This document shows positions 27,201 through 35,896 of a DNA stretch of 64,000 nt, piece by piece. The notes beneath the pieces were generated by a model. It ran no database searches. It was given only the letters and a program-made list of their open reading frames with translations, and was not told the origin of the DNA. Numbering within the stretch: the stretch's first letter is position 1; every line of letters begins with the position of its first letter. The stretch is from Haliclystus octoradiatus (Eukaryota; Cnidaria; Staurozoa; Stauromedusae; Haliclystidae): the NCBI GenBank assembly GCA_916610825.1, contig OU744450.1, forward strand, positions 6,096,030 through 6,160,029, read 5' to 3'. The position numbers and the translations under genes were made by a program.

Positions 27201-30200
27201 GACATAGCACTGCCCATATTACTATCATAAGGTAAACTGTTAAGTCGACAATTTAAAAGGCTTTAAGAAAAACAGCATAGTCTTAGATGTAACAATGTAT
27301 AATAGTGTACAGTCAAACCTGTCTTAGCCGAACACCCAACAGACTGAAGGATTTTATCCGGATAAGGCAGGTGTGCGCTCAAGACAGGTGTCCGGAAGGA
27401 CAGGTTCAACTGTAATAATTTTTATTTATTTCTTATTATTGCAAATATAACTACATATTCTTTTTAAATTGCAACTACTCAGATTCTTGTAAAACATACC
27501 TTTTGTTTAGTAACTAATGCTAGCTACAGCACGTGTTAGTGAGGAACGAGATTAAATAAGATAAAATATATGATGATGATGATGATGATGATGATGAATG
27601 CATAAATTAGTATATCGCTAAAATTATAAATAATAATAATCTAAATTGCTGAGTACAAAAATAATAATAATATAACTGGAAAATAATGGTTTCCTAAAAT
27701 ATTGTAATCCCACTTATTTTTGAAAGGATTATTCCAGTGCAAGGTATAAACTACTTTATTAGTATCAATGGCAATATCCTTCATTAAAGTGAGCCTCGTA
27801 TAATAAGAAAGGCCTTCAGGCATGTTTCGAAAATGATCAATGTAACTGCATGAATCTTCTGATAGCTAACTAGAATTGGTTAATTCAAAGTTTGAAGCTG
27901 ACCCAATAAGAACTGACGGAGATATCGACGTTTTAACAAATTAGTTATCCTTTGAGTTTATTTCACGAGAAATCCATGATGTCCCTATTTATTTGTTTCA
28001 AAATAATTCAATCAACTATTTCAATGATATTTTTATAAGAAACCCTAACTAATCATACTTTTTAAATCATTTAAATACTAACCTTGCTTCTGGAATAAGT
28101 TGTTGACAGAAAACATATTGATTGCCATGTATTTAATGAGACTCTCTCGTTTTAATGCTGATGCAAGTGGCTGTTTAACAAGAACTTGTAATTCATTCAA
28201 TGTTTCAGAATGATCATCAAGAAACGTGTCCAATCTGAATAACAGATTAAATATATCTTCATTGTCACTAAAACAGGTAAACCTGATATGAAGACCACCT
28301 GTCTATAGTGACCATTCTAGTAATTCACAAAAAGTAATAATTTATTGAACCGGGACTGTATGTGTAGGTCACCTGTCCATATTGGTCAAATTATCTACAT
28401 CTTTGGATGGCTTTTATATACAGGTTTTAATGCAAAAATATTATCGAGATATTAATACAATAAAAAAATTGCGTTTAGAGTATTAAAAAGGTCATAATAT
28501 GATTTTACTTTTACACAAATAATCAAAATAAATTGAAATTATTTTAGAATGAAGATTAGCGAAAAGAAACTACAGAGTATTATTGTCAGTTAAATATGAT
28601 TGTTTTCACCAATAATTACTTGTATAGTTTCTTGTCGTTATTCCTCATTCTAAAATGTTTTACAAGAAAAACCTTTAATCGATGAATTGAAAATTACCAT
28701 CTTCAAAACATTGAATAATTCAAATCTAAAGCTTCACTGACCGATATCAATAACATCCTCAAAATTCTGTCTTCGTTGACCTCATTTATCACATTTTTGC
28801 ATAAAAGTTACCAACATTTTTCGTGTAGAATTATTGAGATCTTGAAAATGAGGGTTTTCTATTTTTCTATTATTTTGCTTTGATAGAAAAATATATGGGG
28901 GCATATTTTGTTTTCAGTATTCTTCAATGGTAATGATTTATGTGAAGTTTGTTGGATGCTATGTTTTGATATTTTGTGCTAGAAAAAACATATCAGAACC
29001 TGGATTAACTAAACTTAGGGATGCGAATTGACAGTCAAAACGGTAATAGAATATTCGACAATGCACTATTCGATTTGAATCGAATATTAATCGAAATCTT
29101 ATGTTCTATTGTTACCATTCAAGTAGACGATAAGAACACAAACAAAACATTTTCCACGACTGTTATAAATGTGTTGAAAACATTAAATTCAACTTAATTA
29201 TCTTTACATAGATTTTTAAAGATTTTGAATATATAGATATAATAGTTTGTTTGCTCAGTTTGCTTCGACATAAGTTTACAGAATCCATGGTATTCAACAC
29301 GCTTCATGTTTCATCACGTCTGTTTGATCAATTAATTGTCATAGCAACAGAGTCTCAAATAGAACTAATGGAGATTTTCTTTGCTATGGTAATTAGGGGG
29401 AGTTATGTAGACCATTCAAGCACGCAAAAGACGTCGCTTTGAATGAGTTGTCGCGTGTTTGTTTCGTATTTTATATTGGCGAAAAGAGCATTTGATTTTG
29501 AAAAAAAATTTATCTAAGAAAGGTTGCGTTATATTTGGAAACGAGCATATTAAAAATTAATTTAAATATTCGAATATTCATTTTACTATTCGAATAATCG
29601 ATATTTCATTGATATTCGATTATTAATCGATTAATCGATATTCGATTATTAATCGATATTTGATTCGCATCCCTAAACTAAACCCCAAAATGTGAAATTT
29701 ATCTGAATTGTTTTATCAAATTATCAGGGTGCCTTGGAAGTCAAAGAAAGTCAAAAATAAGTGAAACATAATTGTGCGCTTGTCGCTATTTTTTATTTTT
29801 TGCATCCAAACGAGATGGCATTATAGTTATTTGGCTGTTTTATAGAGGTGACTGCTATAAGCAGGTTTTATCCTGTCAGGGAAAACTGTAACTATAGTTA
29901 CTAATTTATTAATTGTTATAAAGTAAATTCAATAATTGTTATAAAGTAATTATTATTTACCAAGGTTTCCTTAAATTAGTTTTACAAACCTGAAGATAGG
30001 ACTTGTTCTTAATATTTGGCTATTGGACATTTTAAAATTGAAATGAAACTTACCCTATTCTAGTATAAAGTTTGCAATGCACAAATAAATAATGAATAAC
30101 AAATGCTCTATTGATCTGAAAAAAGAATATTTATAAACCCATAAAATTAAAAAATCACAAAAATGAAAGATACCGGTAATTCAATGGATGTTATTAACAA

Positions 30201-33200
30201 TACAGTAGACATTATTTATAGTGTCACCTTTTATAACGGATTACTGTTTATAGCGTACTAAATTTAGCCGATCTTCCAGGTAAAATTTGATATCTTTCTT
30301 TTTATGAATAATCGGTTATAGCGGCACATCGCCTTCTTGACAGTTCCCTATGGGTGCGATGTGCCGTTATAAACAGTTTCCATTGTATAGCAAAGTCTAA
30401 AATATTTACATGTTAGTTAGATGATTATTACTTACATCAGATAATGATCGTTTGTCAATTTCTGACTGCCTTTGATCAACATCTTTTGCTTGAATTAATG
30501 GAACCACATGGCCGTCTCTAGTGATGACAAACTTTTGTCGTCGACCTTGAGTAGAGAACTCCCAGAACTCATCCCTGCAAATATTAATCATATTTAATTT
30601 AATAGAAATCAATGAGAGGCCAAAAAGGCAAAAGTGCTAATATTTTTCAAACGGAAATAGCTTATCTCTGCGATATAAATTTTACATAATTACATAGACG
30701 GCTATGAAGCTGATAACGTGAATAATTTCAATTGATTACTTATAATGTTTGAATCCTAATAATTACAAGAGAGAGAAATGAACGATTTAAAACAATGCGC
30801 TTAAAAATGTGGAATCCGCTGTTAAAATCGCTTTGCCAACAAGTGTGTAATTTCAATCTATCAATATCAAAAAATTTATCGAAGACATTTTAGCCGCTTC
30901 TGCGGGTTGCATCTATTCGATAATCAGGGATGTGTGCGGCACTAAACTTATAGTTATAAAAGTTATAACCTTTATATAAATTTTTGGGAAATATTCCAAA
31001 AATATGATTCTGGGACTCAGCTTTGGTTTTTGAGTCCCAGTTTCTCAGGAGTAGTTGCGATGCCCTTAATTACTGAAGCTCACAAACTGTTCATCATGAA
31101 CTAATTAATTTTATCAGCAGAGGGAAGTTTAAACATTATTCATTCAAACTCACCTGGTGTGATCATTTTCAACAAACATATGGAATTCATTCTGTCGACT
31201 CAAAATCATTGCCATCTCAGCTTTTTTTGAGAGTTCTGTAGCAATTCTTTCTTGACTATATCTAATTGCCTGCATATAATTGTAAGCTTCAATCAATATC
31301 TAGTATAGTACTATTGAGCAACTATATCACCTGCAAAGTAGCCTACTACGGAAATTACCACTACTAAAGCACTTATGCTGTTTTATATTATTTCATGAAA
31401 AATTATTTCAGTACAATCACACATGCTCGCTGAATTTCCAACGTAATAGATTCTAGTAATTAGCAATTTCAGAATTTTACAAGAGTAGGTTGCTTGACAT
31501 CAATTCTCATTTTGCTCTATATAATGAGTAATTACATCAAATTTCACAAATTATATATTTGAGAACTACGTAAATCGAATCGACAACTCTTGGGCTGATA
31601 CATTATAGCTCTGTTTATCAAAAACTATTTCATAGCCGCTTTTGGGGATGGATAAGAATTCTTCCTGTAATATAAGTCTGTGATTATTGCATCCCTCGCA
31701 AAATCAAATATTGATTTAAGTGTTTGCATTGTATATTGCTTTTTTCACATCATTACACCAACAATTTTGTAAACTTTCCACGAAGCCTTAATACAGATTA
31801 CCTTATATAGTCTAGCACGTAGCACTATTAACTTGTTAAGTAGGTAGTAGAAAATTAAAATGCCGTTTATTGGTAAATTACACAATATGTAACTGGTAAG
31901 AGAGCTGCATAGTGCATAGCATTCTATTAACATCAGTTATAAAATCACAAGTTGCTCAAGCAAGTGACTTTGCAAAAACAGTTCATGAACGTTAAATGGC
32001 CCAATTTTCATGAACAGTGCATAAACATCAAACAGTTCATGAACGTTAAATGGCCCAATTTTTAGAACAGTACATAAACATTAAACAGTTAATGAAAAAG
32101 TTCATGAAATTCAGGCCATGCAATGAACTTGAACTCGTTCATGAACGCGTTCATGAGCTGTTCATGAACCATTGTAGGGTAGAACTTCTATATTGTCAAG
32201 TGTTGATATAATCCAGAATTGATATATTAAATTGTCTACTGCTACATTGGTATTCCAGCTGTGAAAAATAACCACAAATTAACGCAGAGAATATTTATGA
32301 ACAATTGAAAGTTTACAGTTAATTAAAAAATATTGACACCCTAGAAGACGAAACTAGATATTTATTAAAGATGAGTCTTTATTCCAATAGAATCGCTATA
32401 CAATCATATAATATGACATAATTTGTAACCATACCTTTCTCTTTATATCATGAAAGATAAGTGTTAGTCTGTCTCTTGCTGATTGTATTGAATTACTTGC
32501 ATCAAGACTTCTCACATAGTAATATACAGCATCAAGCTTGTGTCTTGTCAAAACGGAAACTACAGCTAGCTGATTATACGATTTGCCATTTTTAGGGGCT
32601 AACCTAATGGCTTGTTTGTATTTCACAATTGCTTTTGTGTAATTTCCATCTTGTCGTAGATCTGTAACATATCGTTCGATATCTCCAAGGTTTAGATTTA
32701 TGAGATGACATGATCGTAATGCTAACTTGATCTAAAATGGAAACATCATGTAATGAATAATCAATGTGGTCTTGAATAATGTTTACAAGGCTAACAACCA
32801 ACCATACCATGATTTCAAGGTTGTTAAATATTACAGATTCTGGGCTGTAGGTAGCCTAGGCCTAAACTTAACGATTTGGGAAATTCATTAGGTTTGTTCA
32901 ATTATGGACTCAGGGTCCATCAAAAGTGGGAATGCTGCAATCCTAGATTCCGGAAGGTTATCTAGAGCAAATTCAGGAGAAAATTGATAGGCCTATTTTT
33001 GATGATTTATTGGTCAAATATCAAGAAAAATTTCAGAAAAAAAACTGCCTAAATGACCTCAGGATTCCAAAAGGTTCGTCCCTTTGTCGGAACTTGTACA
33101 TAAGCAATGTCAGCACCCTAAATAATATATATATTGGTGAGACATATAGATATATTTTTTTAAAAAGAATTGTTTCTGACGATCATCGGTACCAATTTTT

Positions 33201-35224
33201 AAGTGATCAGGAAATAATTGGCATCCGCAAATCAACTAATTTGTCAATCCTTGAATCGGTTGTTTGTTGACAATGGAATTCAAAACAAAATGTTAATTCC
33301 ATTGATTGAATGTTTGAAATTGTTCATTAACTTCAGTGCCTGGCAACAAATCTCAAAGAATCTTCAACATGTTCTTGCAGGATCCCTGGAACTGTGAATT
33401 CAAAAGTTTATACACATTCCTAGAATTATGATAGTCTTGATATCTACAATGAACGTTTTTGTCAGACAAAATGTTGCAGCACCTCCCTGAAGAGAATAAT
33501 CCTTGGGCATGCTGATAGCAAGACATAAACAGTTCATGGGTAGGGCAGTATGGGAACCAACTGCACACCAAAAAAATTTAGGGTCAACTAAGAAAGACCC
33601 TCCCTTGTTTCACTATTGAACGGGGGGGGGGGATTTTGCTTTGCATTCCTGGCTACCTTATTACATATAAATCTACCTGTTTTGATGACAGTGGTGCTTT
33701 GTAAACTTCAGAACAATAAACCTCTAAATTAAATTTAAAAGTAGTTTGCAACAAAGTAATAACATTTTCAAGGAATAAATCACTGTTTTGTAGATAAGTC
33801 CAAAACCTTGAGCATATAAACTGTGAAAAAGAATTGGAAGAAGTTTGTTTTTCGATATGATTTCGAAAACCAGATATGATGTTATGAAAACCATTTCTCC
33901 AAAGACAACCTTCAGCATCCATTTTAAATGCATCCATTTGATGGTTAATGATAATTTCCAAATATAAATCTTGTAATTTTGAAGCTCCATTTATAACATC
34001 TGCTACGATTTCAACTGAAGTAAATCCAACATCTAAAAGATCTTTTAATTGTCCTTGAATTTGAGATATTTCTGATTTTATATCTTGAAGTGATACTCCA
34101 GGAGGAGGAGGTGGTTTATATGTTTTGGGGATAGTTTTTTCTTCATCGATATCAACAAAGTGAACACAAGGTTTGCGCTTTGTTGTTTCTTCTTTATCAA
34201 ATGTCTTTTCGCCTGAAGATTCTCTGCTCAAATTCGTTTTCTTTCTGGAATTGTGCCTTGAAGGTTTTACATCCTTTTCTGGTTTAGTATATTTGTATTC
34301 TACATCATTATTTTCATTATCATAGCTATCTTTCCTAGATGAAGGAGTATATAATTCTTTATTTTTAGACTTTGCATTCTTGTTCATAATGTTTGAACTT
34401 TTCTTTTCAGCTGCACTACGATAAAACTGTGCCACAGCTTTTTCACGCATCTCACCATTGCCCTCCCTTCTATCAGCTATATCTGAAATAGTTTCGATTG
34501 CTTCCGGTCCCGTTGGTTTCTTTGAATCAACAAGGGTTTCTACTGTTTCATTTCTATTGTTATTATTTATAGAGATATCACTGCCTCCAGTGACCATAGT
34601 ATCATTGGCATCAGCCACTGAACTGTCATCCAAATCTGATGTTTCTGTTGATACACCACTTGTCGTATTTGATAGAGAATATTCAGGTGAACAATTGACA
34701 TTAGACGGGGTTACTATAATACTTTTCGGAGAATCCATGGCAGTTTTCTTTTCATCTTGCGAAACATCAATACAGCCACGTGCAGTTTCAGCAGCAATGT
34801 CAATTGGATTTAATGATGCTTTGCTTGATGGAGATGACGAAGTATCAGAATTAGTTGAAGGCACATACTTTTCATGACTCTGTGTTCTTTTCACTGACTT
34901 TTTTCCGGCAGAATGAGAAACTCGTTTTGATTCTTTGTCAATTTTCTTGTTATGCACGTGGGATCCTTTATCTTGGCGGACATCAGGTCTTTCAGCTGAG
35001 CTTAACTTCTGTACCAACTGCTTTTTATCTGGGCTTGGAATTCTTTCATCTTGGAAAGAGGGGGTTGGCTGACTGCCTTTTGATGTTTTTTTAGGTGCAT
35101 ATGGCTGGTATCCAGCTTTCACTTTTCTAGCTTTTCTCTCTTTCGTTGCGTCTGGCGTTTTTTGACTTGATGAAGAAGCAGTTGATAGATCCTTAGAATC
35201 AATAGTAGGATTAGCTTCCATCAT
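9260..35224 (-). CDS. SMG6: SMG6 / EST1A, NMD endonuclease, complete
   Basis: Minus-strand exons: 35224-33677, 32731-32435, 31269-31154, 30574-30436, 30115-30054, 28234-28083, 27059-26940, 26702-26615, 26162-26083, 24571-24459, 23689-23495, 21895-21825, 20749-20722, 19810-19748, 19031-18878, 18197-18104, 16996-16873, 10819-10744, 9393-9260. All are GT-AG and in phase, giving 1217 aa. The protein cleaves mRNAs near premature stops in nonsense-mediated decay. The N-terminal ~375 residues are Ser/Lys-rich and look disordered; GYQPYAP near the start faintly recalls an exon-junction-complex-binding motif. Residues about 375-800 are the 14-3-3-like/TPR region (RLAPKNGKSYNQLAV, KLDAVYYYVRSL). The PIN domain covers about 1040-1217, with acidic residues D1048 (VVMDTNCF), D1152/D1153 (GNNDD) and D1188/D1189 (LLTDDKNL), so catalysis looks intact. 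The upstream in-frame codon at 35254 is GTG; the first ATG pair is at 35224. Human SMG6 has a longer N-terminus. Exon 13 is only 28 nt. Confidence 0.95.
9713..10267. mobile_element. pogo-like MITE split by a SINE insertion
   Basis: The left half begins TACAGTCAAACCTGTTATAACG and the right half ends CAGGTTTCACTGTA, the same ends as the roughly 180-bp TA-flanked MITE found at 24744, 45612 and 51839. The sequence switches at about 9783 and resumes at about 10154, with the SINE in between. It lies in the last intron of SMG6. CAGT-type ends with TA targets are typical of the pogo/Tigger branch of Tc1-mariner. Confidence 0.8.
9789..10153 (-). repeat. tRNA-derived SINE, copy 1
   Basis: Read on the minus strand, the 5' end at 10153 is a tRNA-like head. 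It has an A box (TTAGCTCAGATGGCAGAGC) about 20 bases in and a B box (GGTTCGAATCC) near 10090, matching RNA polymerase III internal promoters. A body of about 250 bp follows and is shared with the copy at 16159-16505. The head lacks clean acceptor-stem pairing and a discrete end, so this is a SINE and not a working tRNA gene. It sits inside a pogo-like MITE. Confidence 0.85.
11235..11391 (+). repeat. 5' LTR of the Gypsy element
   Basis: 157 bp, TG...CA ended, and identical by eye to the 3' LTR at a constant offset of 4681 bases. It is short for a Gypsy LTR and should contain the element's promoter, though I see no clear TATA motif. Confidence 0.93.
11517..15869 (+). CDS. Gypsy gag-pol polyprotein, uninterrupted
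   Basis: 1450 residues in one frame from an ATG 125 bases past the 5' LTR. Order: Gag; two CCHC zinc knuckles (C319-C332 and from C339); aspartic protease with DTGA at D397; reverse transcriptase with first catalytic Asp D652 (TTLDARHGYWQVP); RNase H with D861 (LETDAA); integrase with an HHCC zinc site (LHTSHLG, then CEEC) and a DDE triad D1162, D1216, E1252 spaced DX35E. The C-terminus is basic. The reverse-transcriptase YxDD box reads VVED (E714-D715), so the first Asp of the pair is Glu. There is no chromodomain or envelope frame. The protein resembles the K02A2.6-like metazoan Gypsy lineage (GLISAGDEHNRRGDEAL). The element depends on this product for reverse transcription and integration. 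Confidence 0.95.
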   Translation: MPMETRQNEKASTSTAGDEEFSDNSDSHDPIIPLASSINLPSGDIPPWFNAILQQQQQAFTAALQSVAKATSKHRNNESHSGSAKRMDIPTLKSPSKITIADFRDWEERFSGYAAATRLSTDCNLAARRGILRSAIHDDWSKLWTAKVILVNDIDDTDAIIDKFSHYLRDKRNPLLDRKEFHNRDQLPDETIDQYYAVLRTLDESCGFSPELTCETCHADTGISQNMRDERLRDRLICGLRDVDTQQKVLAEKFSTLTLKKTLDICTSHEASKTTQDKLATSSTINVSAIKSKKPYKKSEKSNTGRQDNNSSNEHTPKCYFCGKQKHSRAECPAKEAICGFCDKLGHYQSVCKAKKRSSHQPNTNHVYLNALSNTTDTIKLLTTHEHGPSYLHWLPDTGAACDVLSVQHLKALNCDLLLKLKPATDQLFTANSTPLSTLGRCSLTIKLNNNQYTADIHVVDAVNAPLLSKKGCIALGLIPENWPDLSAATPVNTVSLLASTDQEAHHINLPTQQSSNDDATQLIKEFSSVFTDTGPLRKMDGPAMKIELTEDATPTRQYKAYNIPFKWQKLVQAQLDSMITKDIIEKVPLNESPQWIHPMVVVPKKNSTEPRITVDLTSLNRFVKRPGYPSRTPRDLIANIPPGMKYFTTLDARHGYWQVPLATESRPLTTFITPWGCYRFRRNVMGLISAGDEHNRRGDEALAGIDNLQKVVEDVIIYDKDYDTHIKRVKDVLKRCSDNGITLNKKKFHFAQSSAEWCGYVITSTGYTLNPRLVTALTEFPQPTSLTQLRSFLGLVQQFESFSSEISQLATPLRALLSPSTSFYWNQLHQDAFKGLINELTSPRILAHFNPQAQLRLETDAAQSKGLGYALWSEQDDKTWRLLQCGSRFVTDAESRYSATEIELAAVVWATQKCKMFLHGSSFNLIVDHKPLISILNDKRLHQIPSARIIRLKEKLSSFSFTAIWRAGTSHTVVDCFSRHPVDQPSPDDVNIDTDADSSFQVNHIQTRLQSTDATNFPPDATLNKVKSAGENDAVHLKLADLIINGFPQQKEKLDISIHPYWSLRHDLSLLESSIILYQDRILIPKSLRSTMLNELHTSHLGLTRTLARARQCIFWPNMTNEVTNRIRSCEECAQRLSSNSHEPLIQDTPPTRPGEAIATDIFSHHGHEFLVITDKYSGWPHVVHCGKSTDTDTVVDILSSWFCSMGVPIRLTSDGGPQFSSHAFSAFCKDWGIIHDPSSPYHHQANGHAEAAVKAMENIVAKVTTNGHLNTEAFYKALLEYRNTPRSDGISPAQRLFGKPLRSRIPIHPSQFTDDIKQLIIIADKKASTLKEKAKQQHDLHARRLDPFIPGDIVRIQNQNTKHWDRIGEIVSIDPRGRSYRLKTESGRLYWRNRRQLRRYYGPSTSTTAAASTTPEEEEPSTNTSSASLHSPPRRSTRKKNKTNKLNL
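15916..16072 (+). repeat. 3' LTR of the Gypsy element
   Basis: 157 bp, no difference seen from the 5' LTR. It is preceded by a polypurine stretch and followed by the CATTG target duplication. Confidence 0.93.
16159..16505 (-). repeat. tRNA-derived SINE, copy 2
   Basis: Same family and orientation as 9789-10153, starting with a tRNA-like head at 16505 (A box GATTAGCTCAGATGG, B box GGTTCAAATCC). The body matches copy 1 closely. It lacks the roughly 20-base stretch that copy 1 has next to its head (near 10030-10055) and carries one B-box substitution. It sits just downstream of the Gypsy element in the same SMG6 intron. Confidence 0.85.
18661..18770. repeat. Degraded GTTCATGAAC-family MITE fragment
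   Basis: Several GTTCATGAAC-like palindromic words in an SMG6 intron. The terminal CCCCTGCGAAAA ends are not preserved, so it is an old fragment. Confidence 0.5.
19207..19409. repeat. GTTCATGAAC-family MITE, diverged copy
   Basis: About 200 bp with repeated TTCATGAAC-like words. A CCCCTG start and CTCCTGAACTGTT end match the ends of the better copies at 25674 and 40186. SMG6 intron. Confidence 0.6.
21480..21635. repeat. GTTCATGAAC-family MITE, diverged copy
   Basis: Diverged repeats of GTTCATGAA/GTTTGTGAA, ending TTTGCAGGGG, the family's terminal motif. SMG6 intron; no coding potential. Confidence 0.55.
22155..22830. repeat. 206-bp tandem array (three units plus a partial fourth)
   Basis: TACAACAATTCCG recurs at 22155, 22361, 22567 and 22773, exactly 206 bases apart. 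Each unit combines a roughly 45-bp spacer with most of a pogo-like MITE (TATACAGCTGCCACC...CAGGTTTCACTG). Units 2-4 differ at few positions, whereas unit 1 is a little more diverged at its start. Short frames in the units are repeat artefacts. The array lies in the SMG6 intron between exons 11 and 12. Confidence 0.93.
23250..23370. repeat. GTTCATGAAC-family MITE, short copy with intact ends
   Basis: 121 bp with perfect termini CCCCTGCGAAAAAA and TTTTTTCGCAGGGG. The interior has only three or four of the palindromic words found in longer copies. SMG6 intron. Confidence 0.75.
23823..23997. mobile_element. hAT-like MITE, CAGGGTCCGAC family
   Basis: 175 bp running CAGGGTCCGACAAAAG to CTTTTGTCGGACCCTG. 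The flanking 8-mers AGTATCGA and AGTATTTG share the first five bases. CAGGG ends plus 8-bp targets point to the hAT superfamily. SMG6 intron. Confidence 0.78.
24744..24924. mobile_element. pogo-like MITE, well preserved
   Basis: 181 bp from TACAGTGAAACCTGTTATAA to TACAGGTTTCACTGTA, flanked by TA. Internal words GGCCACC and TATAGTGGTCA recur in inverted order. This is the best single copy of the window's commonest MITE. Confidence 0.85.
25674..25895. repeat. GTTCATGAAC-family MITE, near full length
   Basis: 222 bp, almost wholly palindromic. The ends read CCCATGCGGAAAACAGTTCAG and CTGTTTTCGCAGGGG. The interior holds about a dozen GTTCATGAAC palindromes plus an inverted GTTAAATGGC / GCCATTTAAC pair. 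SMG6 intron. Confidence 0.85.
27308..27414. mobile_element. Short pogo-like MITE
   Basis: 107 bp from TACAGTCAAACCTGTCTTAG to GGACAGGTTCAACTGTA with TA at each end. It is related by its termini to the 180-bp family but has a different interior. SMG6 intron 6. Confidence 0.75.
27571..27597. repeat. (TGA)n microsatellite
   Basis: Nine uninterrupted TGA triplets in SMG6 intron 6. Similar shorter tracts occur near 495 and 19430. Confidence 0.9.
28274..28433. mobile_element. Diverged pogo-like MITE
   Basis: Begins AACAGGTAAACCTGATATGAAG and ends ACAGGTTTTAATGC, with the family words CACCTGTCTATAGTG between. SMG6 intron 5. Confidence 0.65.
29015..29675. mobile_element. Non-autonomous hAT-like element with perfect 8-bp target duplication
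   Basis: 661 bp with ends TTAGGGATGCGAAT and ATTCGCATCCCTA, flanked by AACTAAAC at 29007-29014 and 29676-29683. The right part is a run of ATTCGA / ATCGAT words. No transposase frame. A related internal stretch recurs near 56255-56345. SMG6 intron 5. Confidence 0.85.
30201..30389. mobile_element. pogo-like MITE subfamily
   Basis: 189 bp running TACAGTAGACATTATTTATA to TTATAAACAGTTTCCATTGTATA, with inverted GCGGCACATCG / CGATGTGCCG inside. SMG6 intron 4. Confidence 0.65.
31966..32175. repeat. GTTCATGAAC-family MITE, diverged copy
   Basis: TTTGCAAAAACAGTTCATGAACG at the left, then duplicated GTTAAATGGCCC words and several GTTCATGAAC palindromes. The right end lacks the CGCAGGGG terminus. SMG6 intron 2. 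Confidence 0.65.
32911..33093. mobile_element. hAT-like MITE, CAGGGTCCGAC family
   Basis: Starts CAGGGTCCATCAAAAGTGG. Ends CCTTTGTCGGAACTT, with a decayed terminus. SMG6 intron 1. Confidence 0.65.
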
Positions 35225-35896
35225 AACTATATTTCTGTCCCATAACAAATGCACGAAGTATCGCCAAGCTTAAACAAACAATCTACCAGAACAAAATGCA
35301 AAAAATCAGCAAATTTTCACCAAATAAAGTTCAACGCCGTTGTCATCTTTGTTTCGTTTCGATGGCAATGATAATCGTAGCGAGGCTTTGCAATGGGTTT
35401 ACGTCACTCGTCTGCACACAGGCTATGAATGCTGTAACAGAGACTATATCAATATGACGCAGCGCACACAAAATTCCACACTCTCGATAGTCGATATCGA
35501 TGCCAAAACTGCCGAAGGAAGTGTCAAGACAGCCAATATCTGCCCACTGCAGGAAGGAAGATCAGACATTTTATATAACTTTTGGTTCTTATGGTCATTC
35601 TCTGGTAGACCACGCAAATATTCTCTTATATCTGATGCTCTTAAAAATGATTTGCTAAACTTACAAAAATTTCATATAGAAAGCACAAAAGATTTGAACT
35701 TTGAAATTGAATCATAGATTGGAATCATTATCATGGAAATGGAATTGACATGTATGTAGCTCAATTGTCCGTGTTCGTTTAAAAAGGAAACGCACATAAC
35801 TTAACAGTAATACTTTGAAGGAAGCCACAAGTTGTTAAATTTGTAAAGTATTCAAAGTAACTTTTTGGCAAAGGTCTGCCAAAGGACATTGAAGAA
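35225..35896. promoter_or_regulatory. Divergent intergenic region, SMG6 versus the 386-aa gene
   Basis: 672 bp between the SMG6 start (minus) and the start of the plus-strand intronless gene, so the two promoters must lie here. The part next to SMG6 (35330-35480) is richer in CpG than its surroundings. It contains one small open frame (35454-35717). No TATA box is evident. Confidence 0.5.
35454..35717 (+). CDS. Small open frame upstream of the 386-aa gene, status uncertain
   Basis: 87 codons from ATG to stop, in the leader of the neighbouring gene. The product has a basic stretch (GRPRKYSLISDALKND) and no domain I recognise. It could be an upstream open frame, a separate exon or chance. No splice link to the 386-aa frame was found. 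Confidence 0.2.
   Translation: MTQRTQNSTLSIVDIDAKTAEGSVKTANICPLQEGRSDILYNFWFLWSFSGRPRKYSLISDALKNDLLNLQKFHIESTKDLNFEIES

Noticed and set aside
33010..33270. 86-residue plus-strand frame in SMG6 intron 1
   Set aside because: Starts inside a MITE and has no recognisable domain.
35225..35254. Ten extra N-terminal codons for SMG6
   Set aside because: The first codon there is GTG, not ATG; the first ATG is at 35224.
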